This document shows, piece after piece, positions 56,462-64,000 of a stretch of DNA of 64,000 bases; position 1 is the first letter of the stretch, and each line of letters starts with the position of its first letter. A model generated the notes under the pieces. The model was not told the DNA's origin and made no database searches. It saw only the letters and a program-made list of their open reading frames with translations. The DNA lies in assembly GCA_030544215.1 (NCBI GenBank), contig JARZZO010000014.1, forward strand, positions 16,154,234 to 16,218,233, given 5' to 3'. The DNA comes from Zantedeschia hybrid cultivar (lineage: Eukaryota > Streptophyta > Magnoliopsida > Alismatales > Araceae). The position numbers were made by a program, and so were the translations under genes.

Positions 56462-59400
56462 CTAAGGGTAGTATTTCTTAAGATGTAAACCATTCCAGGG
56501 ATGATTTAGCTCTTCTCCTTCTGCATTAACAAGACGATAAGCATTACCAGGATAAGCATGCGATACAACGTAAGGTCCTTCCCAGTTGGGTTGGAGCTTA
56601 GAACGCGGACCACCAGGTTTTATAAAAATTCTTTTAACGACCATTTCACCGACTTTGAACTTACGTTCAATGACTTTCTTTTGATAATGATAAAAACGTG
56701 CTAATCTGTTTTGATAGGCTTTTGCATGATTAACAGCTGACCATCTTTTCTCGTCTAAAAGTTCCAATTGAGCAAGAAGTGCTGAACGATGTTCATCAAT
56801 GGAAAATTCCTTGTTCAATTGTACTCTTAATGACGGTATAAGGATCTCATATGGAACTACCGCCTCCATTCCAAATGTTAAGGAATAAGGAGTTTGCCCA
56901 GTGGGCGTGCGGATTGAAGTTCGGTAGGCCCATAGAGCCTCAACCAATTTTTCTGGCCAATCTGCGAATTTGTTAGATTTACACGTCTTTTTGATAATTT
57001 TTATCAAAGTCTTATTAGTTGCCTCTGCTTGGCCATTGCCTTGCGGATAATAAGGAGATGAATGATGCAATGCAATTCTATACCTGTTGCAGAGGTCCTT
57101 CAATTCCTGTGACACGAACTGCGGTCCATTGTCGGTGACGATGGTACTTGGAATTCCGAATCTTGTGATGATGTTCTTCATAATGAATTTGCAGACGGTT
57201 GATACTTTGATCTCCACATACGCTTCAGCTTCTGCCCACTTGGTGAAGTATTCCGTTGCCGTGAGAATGAAAGATTTTTGCTTGATGCCGGAATCTGGGT
57301 TACCAAGGGGTCCAATAATGTCGAAAGCCCACATGGAGAAAGGCCATGGGGAAGAAACAGGATGGAGTGAAGATGCAGGAGAATGAATTTTGTCGGCGTG
57401 AAGTTGACACTTGGCACACCTACGGACATATCCTACGCAATCTTCTTCCATGGTTGGCCAATAAAATCCTTGTCTAAGGATCTTCTTTGCTAACATCTGT
57501 CCATTGACATGGCCACCACAAATTCCACTATGAGCTCCTTCCATAACCTTCCAAAGCTCATCCTCGTCTAAACATCTTAGAAGAACTCCATCAAAACCTC
57601 TCTTGTATAGTGCTCCCCCAACTAGGGTATATCGTTGAGCAACTCTCCTGATAGCTCTTTTTTCCTCAGTTGTAGCTTCTTCAGGATACGATTGATCTTC
57701 ACAATATTTTGCAATTTCATAATACCATGGCTTCCGTTCATCATCCATCTCTTTTAACAGCTCCATCAACATGATTTCTCTTTTCTCCACAATACTTCCA
57801 TCTTTGAATTTCTTCAGCAACTTCTCCTTAGTTCTAAGAAATGAAGGATCTTTCACGGCGGGTGAAGGACGCCTATGAACTATGATTGATTCAGATTGCT
57901 TGTTGATAGGAAAATCAAGAGAAGATGCAAGTGAAGCTAGAGCGTCAGCTAGGAGGTTTTGATTTCTAGGAACATGGACAAAGATCAATTTTGTGAAAAG
58001 CTTTGAGTAAGCAGAAGTAAGTTCTTGATATGGCTTAAGCTTGGGATCAAGAGTTCGATACTTGGTCAGCACTTGGCGAAGAATTAATTGGCTATCACCT
58101 ACAATCCTGAGTTTGGTGGCACCATGGAAATGAGCAGTCTCGAGACCAGCAAGAAGTGCCTCGTATTCAGCTATGTTGTTGGTGACTGGAAAATCAAGCT
58201 GAAAGGCTTGTGGAATGGTGACACCTTCAGGTGATAACAGAACGATTCCGATCCCCTTTCCATGAGAATTCAGAGCTCCGTCAAAATGCAGAGTCCACAT
58301 ATCATCTCTGATTTGATTTACGGACATCAGTTCCTCATCCGGAAACTCTGATCGCACTGGATCAAATCGAGGAAGGGGATGATGAGCGAGATGTTCTGCT
58401 ATGGCATAGCCCTTGATCGCTTTCTGTTGAATATAAATGATATCGAATTGAGATAGAAAGCTTTGCCATCGCGCTAACCTATCAGTAAGAACAGATTTCT
58501 GCAGAAGGAATTTGATCGGATTCATCCTAGCGATGAGATGGACTTCATGGGCCAGAAAATAATGCTTTAGTTTCTGCACAACCCAAACTAATGCTGCACA
58601 TGTTTTCTCCATCGCCGTATATCTCTGTTCAGCGGGGTTGAGAAGTTTAGAGAGATAGTAGGCTGCCCTCTCTTTTCCTTCTTCATCTTCTTGTGCTAGG
58701 ACAGCCCCCACTGCATCATCCAGGACTGAAATATAAAGTATCAATAGTTTGCCTGGAGATGGTGGTCTCAAAACAGGAGGACTTGCCAAATAGTCCTTTA
58801 ATCCATCAAATGCCTCCTGACACTTATCGTCCCAATCGAATTTGACTCCTGGCTTGGTAAGCTCGTAGAACGGCTTACACCTTTGTGAGTGCTGGGAGAC
58901 AAAACGGCGAATAAATTGTAACCTCCCGATTAATCCTCTCAACTCTTTCAAGTTTTTGGGAGGTGGCATTTCTCTGATAGCCTTCGCCTTATTGGGATCG
59001 ATCTCAATTCCCCGTTTGCTGACAATGAATCCAAGCAATTTCCCTGAAGATACCCCGAATACACATTTCTTGGGGTTCATCTTCAACTGATATTCTCTCG
59101 ATCTCTCTAATACCCTTGCCAAAACTTTGGCGTGCTCAGCCTTTGTTTTAGACTTAACCAATAAGTCATCCACATACACTTCCAGATCTATATGCATCAT
59201 GTCATGAAATATTGCCATCATGGCCCTTTGATAAGTGGCTCCAGCATTCTTCAATCCAAATGGCATGATGACATAACAATATGTTCCCCAAGGTGTAGTG
59301 AATGAAGTCTTCTCTTGATCCTCTTCTGCCAGCTTAATCTGGTTGTATCCTGAAAATCCATCCATAAACGATAATGTTTCATAGCCAGCAGTGTTATCGA

Positions 59401-59623
59401 TGAGTACATCAATATGAGGCAATGGAAAATCATCTTTAGGACATGCCCTTTTCAGATCGCGGAAGTCAATGCAAATTATGACCTTCCCGTCCTTTTTCAT
59501 AACCGGGACTATATTGGCCACCCATTGTGGATAAAGGACAACTCTAATGAATTTGGCTTTGTGTAATTTGTCGACCTCTTCCTTCATCTTTAAAGCCATT
59601 TGTGGGTGGAATCGCCTTAATTT
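56462..59623 (-). CDS. pol: Reverse transcriptase, RNase H, archaeal-type RNase H and integrase of element 2
   Basis: An open frame of about 1050 codons directly after TAG at 59624-59626. Reverse transcriptase: DGKVIICIDFRDLKRACP, SFMDGFSGYNQI, FGLKNAGATYQRA, catalytic box YVDDLLVKS. A Gypsy-type RNase H follows (YYLSKLLNPAEQRYTAMEK). The second RNase H retains LHFDGALNSHG, NNIAEYEALLAGL, VGDSQLILRQV and ADALASLAS. Integrase has the zinc domain (HVNGQMLAKKILRQG, CAKC) and catalytic residues in FDIIGPLG, IVTDNGPQF and GQAEATNKTLIKI. The C-terminal block is NWEGPYVV to LKKYYP. There is no chromodomain. Sequence style matches the Ogre branch of the Tat clade. This segment has no internal stop, unlike the upstream part. 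Confidence 0.93.
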   Translation of the reverse strand, partial: KLRRFHPQMALKMKEEVDKLHKAKFIRVVLYPQWVANIVPVMKKDGKVIICIDFRDLKRACPKDDFPLPHIDVLIDNTAGYETLSFMDGFSGYNQIKLAEEDQEKTSFTTPWGTYCYVIMPFGLKNAGATYQRAMMAIFHDMMHIDLEVYVDDLLVKSKTKAEHAKVLARVLERSREYQLKMNPKKCVFGVSSGKLLGFIVSKRGIEIDPNKAKAIREMPPPKNLKELRGLIGRLQFIRRFVSQHSQRCKPFYELTKPGVKFDWDDKCQEAFDGLKDYLASPPVLRPPSPGKLLILYISVLDDAVGAVLAQEDEEGKERAAYYLSKLLNPAEQRYTAMEKTCAALVWVVQKLKHYFLAHEVHLIARMNPIKFLLQKSVLTDRLARWQSFLSQFDIIYIQQKAIKGYAIAEHLAHHPLPRFDPVRSEFPDEELMSVNQIRDDMWTLHFDGALNSHGKGIGIVLLSPEGVTIPQAFQLDFPVTNNIAEYEALLAGLETAHFHGATKLRIVGDSQLILRQVLTKYRTLDPKLKPYQELTSAYSKLFTKLIFVHVPRNQNLLADALASLASSLDFPINKQSESIIVHRRPSPAVKDPSFLRTKEKLLKKFKDGSIVEKREIMLMELLKEMDDERKPWYYEIAKYCEDQSYPEEATTEEKRAIRRVAQRYTLVGGALYKRGFDGVLLRCLDEDELWKVMEGAHSGICGGHVNGQMLAKKILRQGFYWPTMEEDCVGYVRRCAKCQLHADKIHSPASSLHPVSSPWPFSMWAFDIIGPLGNPDSGIKQKSFILTATEYFTKWAEAEAYVEIKVSTVCKFIMKNIITRFGIPSTIVTDNGPQFVSQELKDLCNRYRIALHHSSPYYPQGNGQAEATNKTLIKIIKKTCKSNKFADWPEKLVEALWAYRTSIRTPTGQTPYSLTFGMEAVVPYEILIPSLRVQLNKEFSIDEHRSALLAQLELLDEKRWSAVNHAKAYQNRLARFYHYQKKVIERKFKVGEMVVKRIFIKPGGPRSKLQPNWEGPYVVSHAYPGNAYRLVNAEGEELNHPWNGLHLKKYYP

Positions 59624-60368
59624 CTACTTGACCGGACTAGCTCCATCCTTTAATGTTAACCTGTGTTCAACTAAAGATGAGTCTAACCCCGGCATATCCT
59701 CATAACTCCAGGCGAAAGTGTCCTTATAATCCTTAAGCACTTGTACCATTGCCTTCTCATCCTCTGTAGAAAGATTTTTACTAACGAGGACAACCTTAGG
59801 TTCATCTTCAGTCCCTAAGTTTATTTCTTTTGTGGGCTCTTCGACGGCAGCTGAAGGTTCATCAAATCTCTTCACTCCACTGGCATATGCCTCAGCTGCG
59901 TCCTCATCATCTTCCTCATCTTCAATAATGGGGTCCTTTTCATGCACTAACTCATATACCCCGTACCCATCATTGACTGACTCATCATCTGTACAACCTT
60001 CTGGCATCTGAATTGGATCTTCTAAAAGCTGAGGGATTAAAGAGCAAAATGAACATTTATCAGCCAAATCCTGGAGGTATCTTTCTGGAATTTGCCTACC
60101 CTTAGGCTTCCTAGACTTCCTAATCTGACTAACCTGCCTAAAACTAGACTTCCTAACTTCACTAAACTGTCTATCATAACCTAATGAAGATGAAGCAGGA
60201 TGAAAATCCTGGGATACAAGTGGAAATACAGGGGAATCCTCCCGTGGGGAGGGACAGAGTAGATCTAGGAGAGAATCTTGACCGACGGACCCGCGCGATG
60301 GGGTGTAATCGGCCAAGTAAGATGTTTCCTCGATAATGATTTGAGAAGAATTTGTTGTAAAATTGGCG
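59624..60368 (-). pseudogene. Element 2 pol: acidic linker before reverse transcriptase, ends in TAG
   Basis: In the same frame as the reverse transcriptase and separated from it only by TAG at 59624-59626. It contains ADYTPSRGSVGQDS, an acidic run, and the conserved lead-in LVSKNLSTEDEKAMVQVLKD, FAWSYEDMPGLD, VEHRL, then PVK followed by the stop. Element 1 has PVKQKRR at the same place, so the stop stands where Gln is conserved. Upstream this frame meets the A13 tract. Confidence 0.8.
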
Positions 60369-60381
60369 TTTTTTTTTTTTT
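60369..60381 (-). repeat. A13 homopolymer where the coding frame changes
   Basis: Thirteen A residues on the minus strand. The protease-side frame runs into it and the reverse-transcriptase-side frame runs out one base back (-1). Confidence 0.85.
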
Positions 60382-63092
60382 GATATCGGAGGAATTATAC
60401 ATGAAGCAGGAGTGAATACAAATGGAAGGGGAATCGGACGGAGGAAGTGGCACCAAGGCCAGAGGATTAGGGGGATCATATAGCAATATGTCCCATATCA
60501 GATTATACATCCTCTCTAGGTCGAGAGGAGGTTGTGGAATAAAGTCCCGAGGGGACAGAGTAATCATAATGGGCGGAGCCCGTGGAATATCTTCAATTAT
60601 GACCCGCGACCAAGTCGGGGTCAAGAGTAGTGTACGGAATAGAGTATGGAGCATTAGGACATGTGAAGGATATGTCCCCCTCCAGAGCAGATCTATTGTA
60701 TAACCAGCTTCATAGGGGTCATCTGGCTCCCCTTCATCAGTTTGTTCGGACAGCAGTATCCGCTTGTCAAAGATTGCGCCAGGGCTCTCAATTAGCTCGT
60801 CGATCTGCGGTGGCCACTTGGGTTCTGCAGGATCCAGAAATAGTCTGTTCAGTGCTATGTATAGGTCCCTCAGGTCGAATCACCTGTACCATTCGCATTC
60901 AGGGTCATGGAATTTCCTCCTTTTCATAGGCCGCAGAGCCTCCAAGGATTGGTACGTAAGCAGTTCGGAACAATGTCTGGCCAAATCCCTCCCATATATG
61001 TCATAGAAGTCAAAACATGAAGTAATGACCACCATGTTGTCGTGACTAAGTATGGGCCCTTTCACAAAGTGTGTATATAGAGTCCATGTTAAGGGATCTC
61101 GGCCTTCTTTCATTGGTGTGGACATTGTTTCCAAGATTTCTTGACCATCTTCTTGCTGAACCCTGTCTTGCTTCAGTTTCCTCGGCCTATAGCCCAGACC
61201 GCTTCCAGGTACTGCCCGATGATCTTTAACAGGAGTGGTCCTGCCTTGCAACTGTGTGCCCAGACCTTTCCCAGGCTCGTAGCCGTTCTTCATCATGATT
61301 CTCCTTCCTGGGGTACTCATGCACTTCCCCCTTTTGATAGCATTTAATGGGTATGGAGAAATGGTAGCGGCTTTCAAAGGATCAGCCACTGGACGGTAGA
61401 CCTGTAATACCGACAGAAAAGGTTGTCGGCCAGGTAAAGCAGCAGATTTAATATTCAATGTATGAGCAGCAGCAAGGATCGGCATGCTCGTCACTTTAAT
61501 AATTCGTCCTTTGTAAGGGAATTTGAGGCATTGGTGATTCGTAGAAGGAATCGCCTCAAGAGTTTTAATATAAGGACGTCCCAGAATGGCATTTATGGAA
61601 GGGTCGATTTCTAGAATATGAAACTCGACCTCTGCATGACTTACTGGACCTAGCTCCACCTTTAAATAAACCATTCCCAGAGGGGAACGGGTAGAATTGT
61701 CATATGCCGTAACTGAGATGGGGCTAGGCAGCCATTTCTCCTTGGGCACACCGCATAGCTCCAGGGTCTTTGGAGGTAAAACGTTAATTGAAGCCCCTGT
61801 ATCAACCAGGCATGCATCCACGGCCTTCTTGCAGATATTGACCGTGATGCTCAGAGCCATGCTTCTGGCGACTGGCGGTGCTAGTTCCGATGTGTGGAAT
61901 GTAATTGAGGGCTGATCCCCCTGAGGAACTAGTAGTGCTGCGATTTTCTCTACCGGCACATCTTCGTTGACCATTACCTTCTGTAGGTATTCCATCAAAG
62001 CTTCTTGGTGAATCTTGGACCTTTTAATCAATTCCAGTACAGTGATCCGTGCCGGTGTTCTGTCCAGATGTTTCAACAAGTCGTATTGAGTGCCTGGTGC
62101 ACTCTCTTCATTATGGGCTTCCTCAGTCGGCTGTGATGGGCCGTCTCTGACTGTGGACTGAGGAAAGACCTTGTTGAAAATCCTTCCACTCCGGAGCGCA
62201 TGTTCCTCGACCGTGGAGGATCCGGGTGACACCTTGAGTACCGCAAAGTCGGGTGGCGTAAGTGATGCGGAGGGTTGATGCGTAGGTGGTGGCGTTGGGT
62301 TAGGTGGTGATGGCGCGGTGCGGATTAAAGGCCTAGAGGGTTGAATGGTAGATGGGTAAGTGGTTGGCGAAGTGGGGAATGGTACGCGTAATAGCGGTCT
62401 GGATGGTAAGGGCATATCTGGGTAGGTGGTGGTGGTAGCGGGTGAAGTAGGAAATGGTACGCGTAGTAATGGCCTAGATGGTAAAAGGGGCGCGTTATTG
62501 GTTTGCGGAGGGGTATATGATGGAGGCGTAGGAGTGCGGGGCGTAATGGGTCTAAGGAAGGTGGGTAGTGGTAGTGGGTTATTGGGTGAGGGCGAATGAT
62601 ATGTGGGTGTGGGTAGAGGGGTGATGGTAATGGGTTGTGGTCTGGGTATGTGGATGGTGCGACGTGGTAGTCGCTCTGCGGTACTTTGAACATGACCCGT
62701 TGAATAGAGAGAGGAAGAGTCCTCTATCCTCCATTGTTGCCCACGACCAGCCTCAGACTGGCTGTTCGTTAGAATGGGAGCAACCTGGTTCTGGTTCTGG
62801 TGCTCCGGGAGTGGATTCTGCACTATGCCCATGTTGGGTGGTGCTGCTGCTTGTGCCGGTGGTCTTGCTTGCTGCTGCTGTTGCTGTTGTTGCGGTCTTC
62901 TCGCCTTCAGGGCTGTTATGTACTTCTTCATTTTCTCCCAGTCTATGCCGCCCTGCTCGTTGAGATCATGAATATAATCTCTGAATTGGAAGCAGGTGTC
63001 GATGGTATGCCCTGGTTGCCTGTGGAAGTAGCAATACCTGGACGTATCGCCATTTTGAGGCCAGACGGCCTTTTTCCCTTGGCAAAACCAAG
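60382..63092 (-). pseudogene. Element 2 gag C-terminus, protease and G-patch segment, one TGA
   Basis: Opens with the zinc-knuckle-like motif CYFHRQPGHTIDTC and GGIDWEKMKKYI, then a poly-Gln tract and a Pro-rich linker in which PSRPLLRVPFPTSP is repeated. A conserved block (YDLLKHLDRTPARITVLELI) precedes the aspartic protease (LVDTGASINVLPP, AILGRPYIK). After it comes a G-patch-like motif (GYEPGKGLGTQLQGRTTPV, GSGLGYRP). TGA at 60880-60882 follows EWYR; the frame then continues open (FDLRDLYIALNRLFLDPAEP) to the A13 tract. Either a CGA codon became TGA, or AG-GTGATT is a splice donor, since Ogre elements have an intron between protease and reverse transcriptase. Confidence 0.78.
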
Positions 63093-64000
63093 GCCTTAGC
63101 TGCCATTAAAGCACTGAAGATATCGGCCAAGGATTCTGGGAGTGCCGAATATTCTGCCCTTTTCGGGCCTGGAGGTCTCCTCTGCTGGTTGTAGTCACCA
63201 GGAGGAGGGACATTGTGGTACGCCGGCGGTGCGCGTGGTTGGTATTGTGGCTGTTGCTGGTTCTGATACTGCTGTTGCCGTTGCGGCTGTTGCTGTAGCT
63301 GTTGCTGGTTCTGATTCTGATTCGACTGCTGGGGCCGCTGATACTGTTGTTGGTACTGGGGGTTCTGCTGCTGTATGTACCCTTGCTGCTGTGGCCTCTG
63401 GTACTACTGCTGACTCCTCACGAACTGGGGCGAGTTATTGTTCATGGTACTCACTTGCTCATGAGAGAGCGTGCCCTCGGTAGTCGGACCTGTGCTGGAA
63501 GAGTTCGGCACTGCAGGCTTCCGAGGCGGAGGCCTGCTAGGTCTATGAGGATCAAAGACACTAGAGAATGTAGCGTCCTTGAAAGCATTCTGGCAGTACC
63601 GTGCTCTTTCATAGAGCTCTGCCATGTTAGTCAAATTGTTCAAGGAGAGGACGAGTTTGAACTGGGGGGTGGCATTAGAAATTAACATTTTCACTTGTTC
63701 GGACTCGGACAAGTGATCCTTCACCTTTTCAGCCAGACCCCGACACCTGTCAGCAAAACTGACAAACTCCTCATCAGGTTTCATCTTTTCTGCAATGAGG
63801 TCCGTGATAGACAAGGAGGGTGCAACTCTGTCCTGGTACCGTTGAATAAATTTGCGTGAAACGATACCGTAATCCTCTACTTTTGAGGGTTCCAGGGAAA
63901 AGAACCACTCGAGGGCTGGTCCCTCTAGAGATCTCCTGAACAATAAGGCCAACGACCTCTTATCATTCTGCCAGAAAGAGGATTCATACATGAACTCCTT
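63093..64000 (-). pseudogene. gag: Element 2 gag, N-terminal part, runs off the right edge
   Basis: The retrotransposon gag domain (FRRSLEGPALEWFFSLEPSK, FIQRYQDRVAPSLSITDL, ELYERARYCQNAF) lies in an open frame from the window edge to TAG at 63404-63406. The stop is within a Gln-rich run (SQQ, stop, YQRPQQQ). The same frame then continues through Gln-rich sequence and the block RAEYSALPESLADIFSALMA. Near 63092-63095 an extra base (AAGGCC for AAGCC) moves coding into the frame of the next segment. Gag forms the cytoplasmic particle that packages element RNA. Confidence 0.8.

Larger units (their letters stand above)
47560..64000 (-). mobile_element. Element 2: Ty3/Gypsy Tat-lineage (Ogre-like) retrotransposon, 5' end beyond window
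   Basis: On the minus strand the order is gag (from the right edge), protease, G-patch-like segment, reverse transcriptase, RNase H, second RNase H, integrase (ending 56462), an AT-rich spacer, two genes on the opposite strand, then the 3' LTR (right end at 48878). The left end is not fixed because no partner LTR is in the window; 47560 is an approximate limit where the 62-bp array stops. Coding sequence has two TAG, one TGA and two frameshifts. Confidence 0.85.

Noticed and set aside
56982..57386. Plus-strand open frame opposite integrase
   Set aside because: It is a shadow of the conserved integrase coding sequence.

Overview
The window is nuclear DNA of a flowering plant. A monocot is likely: the one host gene has GC-rich, low-complexity exons set in AT-rich intergenic DNA. 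There are no prokaryotic features. I recognise a single host gene: at the left edge, on the minus strand, a trihelix transcription factor of the PETAL LOSS type (two exons visible, 3' end outside the window), with a CT repeat directly in front of its start codon. The rest is transposable elements, their decayed remains, and AT-rich intergenic sequence.

Layout. 1-2.1 kb: PTL-like gene and promoter. 2.1-7.7 kb: AT-rich intergenic DNA with two candidate MITEs, small hairpins and short duplications. 7.67-20.29 kb: a complete Ty3/Gypsy Tat-lineage LTR retrotransposon on the plus strand (element 1; 1056-bp LTRs, AGTAC target duplication, PBS, gag-pol, a 71-bp tandem array, and a spliced antisense gene with its own TATA box). 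20.3-23.0 kb: a possible Copia LTR, then a solo LTR of element 1's family with AGCCC target duplications. 23-34 kb: decayed repeats, a hAT-type MITE and a GC-rich island. 34-47.5 kb: an unidentified GC-rich repeat region with three successive tandem arrays (46, 83 and 62 bp). It is split by a 9.6-kb En/Spm (CACTA) transposon at 36.4-46.0 kb that carries decayed TNPD-like and TNPA-like genes. About 47.6-64 kb: a second Tat-lineage element (Ogre-like) on the minus strand (element 2). Its 3' LTR ends at 48,878; its 5' LTR lies beyond the right edge.

The two retrotransposons share one plan: LTR - gag - pol - AT-rich or tandem-repeat spacer - gene(s) on the opposite strand with their own promoter - LTR. 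The antisense genes end facing the end of pol. In element 1 the antisense gene is a three-exon 'putative gypsy-type transposon protein' with a coiled-coil tail. In element 2 there are two: a PMD/DUF7745-like gene behind a TATA box, and a seven-exon plant-mobile-domain (PMD) plus coiled-coil gene whose introns are all phase 0.

The most striking unexplained signal is in the non-coding part of element 2. Fifteen copies of a 28-bp interrupted palindrome, consensus AAACGCGTC-N10-GACGCCTTT, occur between 48,396 and 52,661. Every copy has a spacer of exactly 10 nt, yet the spacer sequence differs in every copy. Clusters lie upstream of the LTR promoter, upstream of both antisense genes, and inside the first intron of the PMD gene, and none lies in coding sequence. 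I know of no described element of this form. A second pattern is that almost all premature stops in the two retrotransposons are TAG where CAG (Gln) is expected or plausible. The CACTA genes instead carry TAA and TGA stops.
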